Shown here: positions 43,170 through 55,700 of the stretch, piece by piece
Layout: every line of letters starts with the position of its first letter
Numbering within the stretch: the stretch's first letter is position 1
Source of the DNA: Cyanophora paradoxa
Taxonomy: Eukaryota; Glaucocystophyceae; Cyanophorales; Cyanophoraceae
DNA length: 64,000 bases
Reading direction: 5' to 3'
Assembly: GCA_004431415.1 (NCBI GenBank)
Contig: QPMI01000079.1
Span: 62,001 to 126,000, forward strand
Position numbers and translations under genes: made by a program
Notes under the pieces: model-generated
Seen by the model: only the letters and a program-made list of their open reading frames with translations
What the model was told of the DNA's origin: nothing
Databases searched by the model: none

Positions 43170-45415
43170 TTGCCTGTTCCCCGGCAGGTCCCTGGTCATG
43201 ATCATCTTGCAGCTCCGTACCCCTTCTTACCTCTTCCCCTTGCTCCTCCACTTCCGCCCCCGCGTGGCCCTCTTTCTGACGTCCTCCTGGTTCAGCCCCC
43301 TCTTCAGACCATCCTTCTTGCCCCCGCTTCTGCAACTGTGACGCCGGGCGGCACTATTTTTTTACATGCCCCTCCCGCCACTACGTCCCCGGTCTCTTTG
43401 CGTCTGCATCCACTTTCCCAGGTCCGCTTGCAGGCCCCCTCGCCTCCAGAGCTCGCCATCACTTGGGCCTCCCTCGCCTCCGCTCTCGATTCTCCATACC
43501 CTTCGAATAGCCGCCTTCTCTCTCCTCCTCCGCCCTCCCTCCCCCCCTCAAGCTCCGGGTCCTCGGCCTCTCCCCCGCTTCCGAGTGTTGGCGAGACTGT
43601 CCTCTTTTCGGTCTCCCCGTCATTCCGGCTCCCTGCTCCCCCTTCGGCGCCTCGGGTCCCATCTGCGGGTCCTATCCCGCTTCCTGGCGCTCGTGAGATT
43701 CGCCGCCGGCGCCCTCGTCGGGCCCTTGCGCCCTCGAGCTTGTCTCTCTCTGCGCCGCCCATGACCCTCGTGTCATTTGATCCGGCGCCACCCGACCTTT
43801 CTCCTGCTTCGCTGCAGCTGCCCTCTCTTCGGCGCCGGCAGCGCTCCCCGTCACCTGCTCGCGGCCCTTCCCCTGCCTCTGACCCTTCCTCGGCTCCCTC
43901 CTCGCCTCTTCCGTCTCGTAGGCCTCCGCCGCGTTCCCGTCGGCGGATCTCTCGATCGACCCTGGTCGACTCTCCGCCTGCCACTGTCTGCGGGGTACCT
44001 CCGCCACCGTGTTCGGCGCCGGCTGTCAGTACTTTGCTCGGTAGCTCCCCCGTCGTGGCTCCTCGGGGGCCTCTTCGTCGTCGTCGTTCGCTGGGTTCCG
44101 GCTCCGGGTCAGATTTCTCGCCGGGCTTACCTTCTCCTGGCTCTGCTCCTGGGCCCTCAGCTCCGGGACCGGCTTCCCCGATCTCCTCCCGGACTCGTGG
44201 TCGTACCCGTCGACGTCGCCGGCTTGCCGAGCCTGCGTCTCCTTCTACTTCCCTCCGGCGGTTTGCCGGGCCGGACCCTCCGGCCTTTGTTCTTGATACC
44301 GGACCGTCGGACTGCCGCCGTTGCCTTCGTCTTCTGCTTCGCTGGTCGTATCCCGCCGGCGCCGGCGTACTTCGTCTTATAGTTTAGTTCGGTCTGGTTC
44401 GGATTCTGATCGTAGTGTTGATGCTAGAGTTAGTTTCAATACTAGCTTTTTTTTTTTTGAAAAAGCCCCAAGGGCATATCAGTATATTAGTTAGGCCAGC
44501 CCCGCGTATGATCCCGCTGGGGGGCCACAAAGGACGGACTATGGACATGCTAAGGGTGCTGTGGAGCCTAAGAGCGAGTACTACAGGAGCTACAAGTAGG
44601 TGCGGGCCACGAAGGTACAGATGCGGGTGGGTGGATATGGAGGGGGGAGGTGGTTGCGGTCGTGAGGTTGCAGTATTGAGGGGGGGGCGGAGAGGGCGGG
44701 GGGGTAGCGGTAGATCGGGTATGTAGGGAGGGGTGGACCTGAAGGGGGAATGGCTGCGAAGGGAGAAAGGAGGCAGGGGGCGGGGTGGAAAGAGGGCACT
44801 ATTAATATTGGGAGGGGAGCGGCCCATGAAGAGGGATCTACTGGGTGGTGTCGGCGTCTGCCCCGGCGGCATCAGTTTCAATACTAGCTATAGTCCTCGT
44901 GCTCGACCTGTTGTTCGCCGTCGTTTGCAGTTCGACTGCCCGCCTCGACCCCGGCCGGCTTTAGTGATTCCTTTGACTGTCCTTTTGCCTGCTCTTGATC
45001 CGCCTGCTCCGCCTCCTGTGTCCTCCTCGACCTCGTGCCGTAGCTCTGCCCTTTCGCATCGTCCTGCTTCACCTCTGCCTCCACGTCGTCTTGTTGTTCC
45101 TCTTACTTGTCTGCTTCCTGTTATTTATCTTTCTCAATTTTGTCCTCCGCTTCTTAGTGATGTAATTCCTTCCGATATTGATGGTATCTCTAGCTCTGGC
45201 TCTTCTTCGTGTCAGTCATCCTCTGCCCCTAGATCTGCTCGGTCTGATTTACTTATCGTCTCTTCTCGATCTGTCTCGAGCTCTGTGTCTTTTCTTTTTT
45301 ATTGTCGATTTTGGCTCTTTGTCTTATCTTTCTTCGTGCTCTTGTCTTATCTTTCTTCGTGCTCTTGTCTATTTTGTCTTCGTTATTTCAGCTCGGGAAG
45401 AGCGCTCTCGCGGCT
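43170..45415 (+). other. C/T-rich region with long Ser/Pro/Arg ORF, probably degenerate retroelement-derived
   Basis: Reading from about 43170 the frame stays open for 405 codons to a TAG near 44385 and encodes low-complexity Ser/Pro/Arg/Leu protein (SSRTRGRTRRRRRL, FVLDTGPSDCRRC). If the retroposon at 44448-44873 is taken out, a second frame continues with similar composition (SYSPRARPVVRRRLQFDCPP) to about 45300. Third codon positions favour T and C, unlike the C/G-ending codons of the surrounding genes. There are no recognisable reverse transcriptase, protease or integrase motifs. A gag/ORF1-like remnant or simple low-complexity DNA are both possible. Confidence 0.35.
44432..44889 (-). mobile_element. 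Retroposon insertion with poly(A) and 16-bp target-site duplication
   Basis: AGTTTCAATACTAGCT occurs at 44432-44447 and again at 44874-44889. Between them lies 426 bp that begins on the plus strand with eleven T, so the element is inserted in minus orientation with a 3' poly(A). Just before the tail the minus strand can form a hairpin (GCCCTTGGGGC). Target-site duplication plus A-tail are hallmarks of LINE-dependent retroposition. The insert has no clear ORF, so it is either a SINE-like element or a 5'-truncated LINE tail. Confidence 0.8.
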
Positions 45416-45590
45416 AACCGAGCTTTGCGGCGCCGGCGCCGCGCGCGCGGTCGCCTTTGAACTCTCTGCGACCGAATTCGAATCGCCTCGCTTCGGAAAT
45501 CTAGAGCGGCGCTGACGCGCGCGCGCGCGCGCGCACCTTCGGGGAGGCTGTGCTCCTGCACCACGCGCTCGAGCACCGACATTTCGATAT
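45405..45590. repeat. Direct repeat, copy 2 (isolated copy of the exon pair)
   Basis: Resembles 42650-42840. On the minus strand it encodes EMSVLERVVQEHSLPE followed by a GTGCGCG donor, then an exon with SSKATARAAPAPQSS that runs to a stop. It is either an internal exon duplication of the 40.6-42.8 kb gene or a remnant of a paralogue. Confidence 0.6.
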
Positions 45591-47505
45591 GCCGCAGTGC
45601 GCTGCGGGGATGACTCAGTGAGAAGGGCTGGCCTTGGGGTCACCAAGTGAGCTAGAGGGGGGTGCACGTGAGAATTCGCCATACTGGGCGCCGGACGCAA
45701 TCTAAACGATATACGGGCCGCCTTCGCCCGGTACCAGGCGACGTATCCGCATCTGCCGGACCAAAAGTACTAGATTAAATTGCTAGTACCGAGCCAAGAC
45801 CCCTCTCCGAGGTCCCGGTCCGGCGCCGCCCGGCGGCCCCCGAACCCTAGGCCCCCTCACGGCGGCGCTTTCCCGGCCCGCCGCCCCCGCCGCCCGCAAT
45901 GCATGCGCAGCCCCGTCGTACTTTCGAGGCCTCCCGCCCCCCGTCGCGCTCTCCTGCGATGCCGGGCCGGCCGGCCCCCCCCGCACGCCCGCCCTTCCCG
46001 ACGGCCGCCCGAATTTTCGAGGGGAGATTTAGAGCTAGAAGGGCCCTACGTATACGTACGGTAAACGTAGGGGAGCCGCGCGCCGCGGCGCTGAGCTCGG
46101 GGCTCCCGGATCCGGATGATCGATATATATCATCGAAGCCTGTAGGTCAAGGCCTGTAGCCTGCCTACGCCTACGGCAGGGGACTCCGCGGCCGGGAGCT
46201 CGCGATCGCGATCGGGGGATCCGGATCCAGATGATCACCGAAGCCTGAAGCTCATGATCAAGGGCCGGAGCGCATGCGCATGCGCGGCCCGGCATGCACG
46301 TGCACTGCGGCCCGCCAGGCCCGCCGGGCAGTATACGCCGCGCGCGCGTATATACGTAGCTATATAGTGCAGCTAGCGCTGGCGGCGAGGCATGCAAAAT
46401 GCGGAGCCTGCAGCTGGCGCCGCGCGCGCGCCCACCGGTACGTATACGGCGGTACCGCCCGAAGCAGCTGCGCGCACCGCCGCGCAGGCGAGCGCCGAGC
46501 GCTAGCGCTATATATAGCTACAGCGCCTAGCCGCGCGCTGAGCTAGTACTGCGCCTAGCCGGCTAGCCGCGATCAAGCTAGTCGCGAGTTCGGCTCCAGA
46601 ATCCTCGTACCGCATGTTACGTACGCGTGTACCCGGCGAGGATCAGGGAGCTCGAGGCGATCCGGAGGCCGGCCGGAACTTCGGAAGCTAGGCTCTAGAT
46701 ATCGATCCGGGATCCTGGATAAGAAGCTGCTCACAGCTGCAGGCTCGTCAGCCTCAGCAGCTAACTGGCCTCAGCAGCTAGGCCAAACTCCGGCGGTTAG
46801 CCAGGCCGACGGCACTACGTACTACGGTATACAGCACGACAGGCCGACGGCACTACAGCACGCGATGCCACGCGTACGCGCGTAAGCCGCGGCCGGATCG
46901 GATTTCTGCCCGAAGCAGCCTGGCAGCAGCTCACTTCATTCCCGTTGCGATCTCTAGCTACCAGTCACGGCAGTTTCCGCCTGCGCAGGGCCCGCGGGGC
47001 AGATCGGCCAGCACTCGAGCTTCCGAACTTCCGACAGCTGCAGCCTCCGAACGGACCGAGCCATAGTGGCAGCCTCCGGCGGGACCAACTTCTTTCCCGA
47101 GTCCGCGCGCATACACGCGTACGCAGGACTAGCTATAGTACTGAGGCTGCGCATGCACGCCATCATCTCGAGTCTAGGCCTGCAAGCTTGAGCTTGTGGC
47201 CCAGCACTGCGGCAATTGCAGCAGCGGTGGAGCACGCTTGAAGCTCTCCATCGATAACTTCCAGCTGCAGAGCCCAGAATTCACAGCTATCAGTTCTTGC
47301 TGGCGCGGTTCCTCAGACTGTAAGAGGGCGAAAGAAGCGGCCCAAGTCTGTCCAGCTGCTGAGCGCAGCCTCTGAAACTCTCGTGTGCATGTGCGCGCGC
47401 CCCTGTGTCTTGATCCCGCCGCGCCTGCGGATGCGCTTCCCACCCATGGCCATTTGACTGACCCGCGGCCGGCCCCGGCGCCAGCGCGCGGGGCCGGCGG
47501 TATCG
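45591..47505. other. Gene-poor, palindrome-rich interval upstream of the TmcB-like gene
   Basis: No consistent exon set is visible. The sequence is crowded with GCGCGC, TATATA, CTAGCTAG, GATCGCGATC and ACGTATACGT type palindromes (46030-46620). The last few hundred bases should include the promoter of the gene starting at 47506, but no core element stands out. Confidence 0.5.
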
Positions 47506-48149
47506 ATGGGTATCCAGGGGCGCTCTGGGAGCATCGCGGCCCGGAGCGACGGCGGCGGGTCGGTCATGGGCGGGCGCCGCCCCAGCATGGCCGGCAGCTC
47601 CAGCGCCCCGGGGCTCGGCCTCCCCGGCCTCGGGGGGGAGAAGCGCCTCTCCCGAAAGGACCTCGAGGAGGGTGCCCCCCCCCCCCCCCCCCCCCCCGCG
47701 TTCCGCTCACCTGAGCCTCGGAACCCGCCACACCCCTTTCGATCGCAGCCGTCTTCAGCGTGCTCTACGGTGCCCGCGCCTTCCTTTCATTTCTTTGCCT
47801 TTCCGGTTTCCTGGAGCTCACGTTCGAGCACGTACCCCCGCAGTGATGCGGGCGCAGGAGAGCGCGAACGTTCGCCTGACCGTTCTCAACGTCATCGTCG
47901 ACTTCCTCCAGGTACCCCCCCTCTATTTCCTTCCCCCTACCAAAAACATTCCTGAACCCGTGCCCCAGCTCCTCGTCTTCCCCCTGGACGGTTCGAAGTA
48001 CAACTGGTGGAACCCACCCTACGTCGCGAACGTCGTCCGCGGGCGAGTTGTACCCCCTACCCTTCCCCTGCCCCGGCCTCTTGAAACGCGTACCCCGCAG
48101 AATCCTCAACGCGCTGCCCTACAACTTCCTCAACTACGCCCCCTGTGAG

Positions 48150-48182
<33 letters not shown>

Positions 48183-49356
48183 GCCCCCTTTCATCCAGCG
48201 CTCACGTCCGCCGGCGTACCCCCCCGCCAGACCACGTGTACGCGATCGTGTACGGCCTGGTGGTGGCGCTGGTCGCCGCCTCCGTCGCCGACGCCGCCTG
48301 GGTCCTCCACGTGAGCCCCGGCCCGTTCTAGAACTGTAACAGCTATTTATATGAGGCTTCCGATTTCGCCTCCACAGAGCTTCCGAAAGAACCACTTCCG
48401 GTTCATGTGGTGCGCTGCCCCTACCCCCCCCCCGCCCCCGCCGTCCCCCCGCCCCCCCCCCTTCCCCCTCCCCCGCCCCCCCTTACCCTTACCCCCGTCG
48501 GAGCCGAGGGTCCCGTGATCGTACCACCCGCCAGGCCCGTCAAGCTCCTCAAGCTCGCGATCGCCCTGTTCTTCCAGGTACCCCCTCCCGGCCCTTCCTG
48601 ACCCCACACCCCTTCCCAGCTGAGCTGGTACCCCTCCCGCAAGTCCCTGTACCTTTCCTCCGTCGCGATTCTCCTGCGGGCGCTCGACTGCACCTACGTG
48701 AACATGAAGGTGCCGTACCCCTCCCGGACCCACGCCCCGGCCCCCGATCCCGCGTTGCGCCCGAGCTCACCGTACCCCGGCAGGCGCCGTACATGATGAC
48801 GCAGTACCCGGACGTGCCGTGCTGGGGCTTCCCGAACGGGATTCTCAGCGTCGTCGCCGTCGTCGCCACGGTGGGCCCCCCCTTTAGCGAGGCAGGCTCC
48901 AATCCGACTCACCGCGCCCCTCGCACCCGTGTCCACGCGCAGGTCGTGGTGGTTATCTTCGCGGGGGCGCTGACCGTCATCCAGACTGAGCCCAACGTGC
49001 GCCCGCCGGCCTTTGCCCCAGTCGCGCCGCTGAGGTCGAGGCGGCCGCTCTGACGGGCTCGGGCCGCGGCGCCTCAGATGAGCACCGACGCGCTCCTCGC
49101 CACCGCCACAAGCGAGGCGCCCCCTCCCCCCCCCCCCCCTCCCTCCTCCTCCACCCCTCCCTCCCTCCCTCCACCCTCCCCTCCCTTCCTTCCCTCCCTC
49201 TCTCCCCCCCTCCTCCCCCCCCTCCACCCTCCCCTCCCTTCTCTCCTCCCCCCTCCCTCTCATCCCTTCCTCCTCCCCCCCCCTCTCTCTCCTCCCACCT
49301 CCACCCCCTCCTCCTCCCTCCCTCCCGCCCTCCCGCCCTCCCTCCCCCCCCTCCCC

Positions 49357-49405
<49 letters not shown>

Positions 49406-52400
49406 CTCTCTCTCTCTCTCTCTCCCCCCCCCCCCCCCCCCGCCCCTCGCCTGACCCGGGGCGCGCAGGCGACAATCCGGCAGGTCTTCGCGCGCCTCGC
49501 CTTCGTCTGCGTCTCCGTCGGCCTCTCCAGTACCCCGTCCGCCCCCTCCCTCCCCTCCCCCCCCTCTCTCCAAGCTAAGCCTGCCGGCAGGGGGCGTCGG
49601 CGGTCTTCTCGGGGCTCATCACGGCGTACATGGCCTACCTCACCCTCCGCCACCTCCCCTACGTGCGCGCCGCTCGCCCGCACACGCCCCGCCCCGCCCG
49701 CACCCGCCCGCACCCGCCCCGCACCTGCATCCGCCGCTGCCGCCGCCGCCGCAGCCTCCGCCTCAGGCCCTATCCCACTCTATATCTCTACCTCTATACC
49801 GAGCTCCGGCCGCTGATGTCCCGCCCCTCCGCCGCCGCCGCCGCGGCCGGCCTGCTGACGTCCACCGCGGCGCGGCAGTACTCGAAGCACATGAACGAAC
49901 TGCGGTCGGCGCTCTACGCCGTCGTCTCCTGGTCCTCCCTCTGCGCCCTTGTGAGCCCACGCCCCCCTTCTTCCCTTCCCCCCTCGCCCCGCTGCCCCCC
50001 CCCCCCCCCCCCCCACCCCCCTCTTCTCCCCGCCCAGCTAGCGCCCCTCCCCGGCCCCTCTTCAGCTAGCGCCAGTTCGTGCTTGCCGCCGGCCGCGCCT
50101 CACGGGGCCCGGCCGGGGCGCCGCCAGGTCCTCTCCATCGTGGACGCGAGCCTGCTGGTCTCCGTCGCCTGGCTCCTCGGCGCCATCGCCGTCTTCGCCG
50201 GCGTCTGGCTCCTCTGCCGTGCGCGCCGCTCCGCGCGCGCCGCTCGAGCTCCGCCGCTTCGAGATTCGCGGCGCCGACGCCGAAGCCACGGCCACGGCCG
50301 CGGCCGCCGCGCAGGGAAGCGCTTCGACCGGCTCTGCAGGCCGAGCCTCGTGGGGGTCGACGACGAGGGGAACTACCAGTGCGCGGCATTTTTAGATACA
50401 GCATCATCAAAACTCCTATCATTATATATTTATAAACCTAACGGCGGCGGGGCAGGTACTACGGGGACTTCGCGCGCCCCGAGCACGTCGAGATCGCCGC
50501 CCGGTCCGACGCTGGCGCCCCCCCAACGACAGGCTTACGGGCCTGATACGATCCGGCGGGCACGCAGGTTCCTCCGCGAGCCGAAACACAAGAAGGACGA
50601 CGACATCGGTGCCGTGCCGCCCCCGGGCTCGTACGGCTTCGCGCTCGGCGGCCGCCTCACGCGTGGGCGGGCGCCGGGGCGGCAGACGAGGACGCGATCG
50701 ACCGCGCCGAGGCCGTCTTCCAGTCGGGCATCAAGAAGCGCGTCGGCCCCGCCCGCCCCGCCCCGCCCCGCCCCGCCCCGCCCCGCCCCGGGCCCCGGGC
50801 CCCGGGCCCTTCTGACTTGGGCGAAATCGCGTCAGGTTCCCCAAGGCGGCATGCGTCTACCTAGCGTACTCCAACTTCCTCAAGGTCCGAAACGGCGATA
50901 TTAAAGCCTTTTGGAGAACCTTTTGGATATTAAAGCTACAAGCAGCGTCCGCGGGGCTGACTCCCCTCGCGAGCGCAGTACTACCGGCAGAACGGGCAGC
51001 TGGAGGGGACGTTCGTCGACCGGTCTCGCCACCTCCAGCTCTCCATGCAGCTCCGCTTCGGTCCGATCCCGGGCCCGCCCCTCAAAAGTTAAACATCGTA
51101 ATATAGGAAAACTAGAGGCCGGCCTCGAGCTCGAGCCCGCACACTCCAACCCCCCTTCACCGGAAACCGTGCCGCCGCACGGTGGCGGGGCCTCTAGATC
51201 CGACCCTGCGGGGCTTCCCCCGCGGGGAAGGCGGCGTCGCCTGACCTCGCGGTCCGTGGCGGCAGCGGTGTTCCGGAAGGACAAGGAGCGGGAGGCGAGC
51301 TCGCGGTCGGAGGGGGGCGGCGAGGGTTCCATGGACCTCGTCTCCTACGTCGAGTTCCAGGCCCGCCCGCTCCACTTCTCCTTTAAGTCTGGATCACCAG
51401 CACTCGATCTAGATCCAGAGGAATCTAATTGTAAATCCCAACTGCATATAGAAGAATGAGACCGTGAAGAGGCTTCTTAATCCAGATCCAGAGAAATCTT
51501 CTACCATATCTAAAGACCGATTTCGATCTATCTCTTTAATTTCTAGCTGCGGTTGCATGTATTCATTCGGCTGACGTCCGCCGCAGAAGCAGCTGAAGGC
51601 GGCGAAGGAGGGCCACTACAAGGCGGCCAAGGCCATGCGCCTCGTCTGGACCGTGCGCACCCATAAAGAGCCATCTCGGCCCGGCGCCGGCGGCTCCGAG
51701 GGCGGCTCCGAACGGGGCGGGGCGGGGGCGCAGACGCTGCAGGAGGAGGACGAGGTGGCGCTGGCGAAGCTCGCCGACATCTTCCGCCTCGTCGACCGGT
51801 GCCCGCCCCGCCCCGCCCCGCCCCGCCCCGCCCCGCCCCGCCGCTCGCATTTCTTGTTTAACTTCGTCGAACTCGAAGGTACGAGTCGATGGCCGAGTCG
51901 AACCTCAAGTCGTGCGCCCGCCCCGCCCCGCCCCGCCCCGAATGGTTTGATTTCCTGATCTGGGGACCGGGGACCCTCAGCCTCCTCTCGAAGTACCCGC
52001 GCTCGATCCGCATCCTCCGCGCCATGGGCGCATTCGTCGAGGAGGTCCGCGGGCGCGCGCCGGCGCGCGGCACTAATCAGAAGCTTATTATCAAGCTTAG
52101 TGCACTGAGCTTATCATTACTGAGCTGCACTAAAGCCGCGCGCGTCTGCGCCGCTCCCGCGCTGGAGCCTCCGATCCCGATGCTGAGGCCTCGCTCGCGA
52201 TCGCGACCAGGTCAAGAACGACGCGCTGCGGGCGGAGGAGTACTACCGCCTGGCGGACGCGGAGGAGGAGGACCAGAGCCGCGCCACCGCGTGCGCCCGC
52301 TCGCGAGTCGCTCGAACTCGAGACGCCAGAGCGGCGGCCGCGCCGCCCTCGCCTGAACATGTGCCGACGATGGCTTGCGATCGGCAGGGACGGGGCGGGC

Positions 52401-52686
52401 GGCGACGGGGCGCCGGCGGGTGCCATCGACAACACGCGCAACGGCGTCATCGTCATCGGCTCCAACGAGGTCCCCTTCAACTTCGCGCTCGACTCCCCAA
52501 TTCCAACGCCCTCCGCTCGAATGTTGATTCGGTCGAGCCCGCCGGGCCGGCCCACCGCAGATCATCACGAGCGTGAACGCCGTCACGTGCCGCATGTGGG
52601 GCTACAAGCGCAACGAAATCGTCGGCAAGGTCCGCCTCGCCGCTCGCTTAATGATGCCATGATTCCCGCGCGGCGCTCGACCCACG

Positions 52687-52723
<37 letters not shown>

Positions 52724-55700
52724 CCTCTCTTGATGCTCCGTGCCGCGCAGCGGATCACGATGATGATGCCGAGCCCCTTCCGCGACGACCACCACATCTA
52801 CGTCACCTCGTACCTCCGCACGGTGGGTCACCGGCCCGGCCTCCGCTGCCGGGCCCCGGCTTCACACCTTCTGGCCCGCCTCACCGCTCGTCGCTCCGGA
52901 CGCGCGCGCTCGCAGGGCGTCGCAAAAGTCGTGAACATCCCCCGCAAGTAGGCCACGCTCTCTTTTGAATTAAACCTCCTTGTGCTCTATTATGTATGGT
53001 TTTAACATCGCGTTCCCCCGCAGCGTCTTCGGCCTCCACAAGGTACCCCGCGCTTTCTTTGAATCGAATCGAATTATTTCGCGCTCTGTTGCACGTCGCT
53101 GACTTCACTTTCTCAAGGATGGCCACATCTTCCCCATCCGGCTCTACGTCACGAGGTGGGCTTTAATTTATAACGCTTGAAATTGCAACCGCGCGCGGTT
53201 GAAAATTTAATCGCGTCACGCGCTCTCTGTGTGCAGAATGGACATCAACGGGTCCATCACGTTCGTGGGAGCCGTCACGCAGCTCGAAGACACGTGCGCG
53301 CGGCCGATCCGCGAATTCGCGCGCGATCGCATTCGTCAGTCTAAAGGGCGCCGGTGATCCTGGCCAGGGACGGAGCGATGCTGGTGACCGCGGCGGGGAA
53401 GCTAACCGGTGAGGGCGCTTCCATCTTTTCTCGCTGCTCAAGCTCGCTGCTGACGCTCTCCGGATCTAGGGGCAAACAAGGAAGCTGCGTCCATATTCGA
53501 GACTCCCGTGACCGAGCTCGCCCAGAAAGATATCAAGGTGCGTTGCAGGAAATCAAAGAAGAGTGCTATTTCTATGTAATTAATAACGCGATCTTTTGCA
53601 GCAAATCGTGCCGCCGCGCTTCTGGAGCGTCTTCGACGTCATCGGCGGGCCGCAGAAGCCGGGGAGCGGCTTCCTGCGCGCCCCGTTCGGCGCGCGCCAG
53701 ACGCTGGGCGGGGGCGGCTCCTTCAACCGGCGCGTGGGCGGCGCGGTGCCGTCGCTGAACATCGGCGCCGGTGCGGGGGACCGCCGCGAGTCGAACACGT
53801 CGAAGATGCGCGACGGCACCCAGCAGCAGGCGCGACGCCCTCCGCCTAGCCTGCCTCCAAATACATGATACGTAAATTTCACGCGCTCTGCAGGGCGGGA
53901 ACGCGCTCCAGTTCGCCTCGAAGATCCAGGAGCTCTCGGAGACGGAGATACAGGGGCTCTCCCCCGACGGCACGGCGAGTGGAACAGGGCGGCCGGCTGG
54001 GCCAGCCCCTCCGATCCGCCCGTCTGCGCGTTGATCACGAGGTCGTACGGCCGCAGGTCTTTCCGCTCTCGGTCAAGCTCTCCAAGATGTTCGAGGGCGA
54101 GGCGCGCGCTGTGTACTCCCTGTCCATGTCGAGCTTCTAACGCTGCCGAGCCGCAGAAAACGCTGATCATTGCCAACATCAAGGAGGTGCTTAAAGTTTC
54201 CACTGATATCCAACTCCAGCGTCCGCAGGCGACCGCGCCGGTAGCTCAGGCCGCGCGCGCGGGCGCAGGTGGAGGACACGGCGGGGCTGATCTCGATCGA
54301 CGCCCGCGGGGTCATCCGCTCCCTCAACAAGTCCCTCTGCGTCATCTTCGGCTACCAGGCGCTTATATATTATAAAATTGCATTTGACGACTTCGAATTC
54401 GCTCCCCGTTCGATTTGTCTCTCAACCGTCTTGTTTTCGCACTTGCGCGCAGCCCCGAGAGCTCATCAACCAAAAGATTGAGGTCCTCGTTTTTCTTATT
54501 TGCACATGTCCTCTTTATTCGACGCTGACGGGGGGCGTCCGCTTGCGGCGCGCGCGCGCGCAGATGTTGATGCCGGCGCCCTACTCGCAGTACCACCAGG
54601 GCTACCTGGACCGCTACATGCGCACGGGCGAGGAGCACGTGCGCATGCGCGCGCCGCCGTGCTGCGCAAAGCTCAAGCTTCAGCTTCGCTTCCTTGGCTC
54701 TGCCGTTCCTCGTCCGACCTCAACGGCCGCGGGCGCGCAGGTGGTGGGCCAGAAGCGCACCGTTACGGGCAAGCACAAGAGCGGCGCCACTTTCCCCATC
54801 ATGCTCGAGGCGAGTCGTAGTCTAAGATGGCTTATAATAATAAGGGACGGTCAGGCCTAGGGGTGATAAGAATACACCGACCGCGCGCGAGCGCAACAGT
54901 CTTAGGGCAGAGTCTCGCATCTCGAGCTTCCGCCCGCCCCTCGGCCGCTGACCCGCCTCGATTCGCCGCGGTCAGGTGTCGCGGGCGGACGTGGGGCGGG
55001 ACGCCTTCTTCGTGGGGCGCGTCATCAAGCTCGAAGACGAGGAGGACCAGGACGCCGTGCGACCCCGCGCCGGCTGTTCGGCTAGACTCGATCGACTCTG
55101 CATCGACGTCGGCTCTGATCCGATGGAACTGCGAACGCAGATGATCACGATCGACCAGGGGGGCCTGATGCAGAACGTGAACGCCGTCTGCTCCGAGATG
55201 TTCGGCTACCGCACGCAGGAGATGCTCGGCCGCAACGTCAAGATGCTCATGCCCAGGTCCGCACGCGCGCGCGCGCCCCGTCCCGTTCCGTCGATCCCGA
55301 CGGTCGGGATCGAACGATGGCGGCAGCCACTACGCGGTGCACCACGACAAATACCTCTCGGAGTACATGCGGACGGGCGTCTCGCACGTCATCGGCACGG
55401 GCGGGCGCTCGCTCGAGGCCCTCCACCGCGACGGCAGCACCTTCCCCGTCCAGCTCGAGGTGCAGCCGGCGCTGCTCTGCTCTGCAACGCCGCCGCCGCG
55501 CCACCGACGACCGCGACAACGTTTGACGCTCGGAGAGAGATGAATAGCCTGAGGCGGCTTGCGTTATCAACTACAGATAGAGATATATAGAGCCACACCT
55601 AAGCCACCTCGGTCTATCTCTCTGTCTCTATCTCTGACGCTCCCTCCGCTCTCGCGCCGGCAGGTGATGCAGGACGACTCGCTGAAGGACAAGGGCGTGA

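Noticed and set aside
42650-45590. Interpretation of the direct repeats as LTRs of a retrotransposon
   Set aside because: The repeats are diverged, contain exon-like coding sequence, lack visible TG...CA ends or primer-binding site, and no reverse transcriptase motif lies between. Kept only as an open alternative.
49078-49578. Open frame of Pro/Ser/Leu repeats inside the TmcB-like gene
   Set aside because: It is translation of a C/T-only intron; the flanking exons join across it with donor and acceptor signals.
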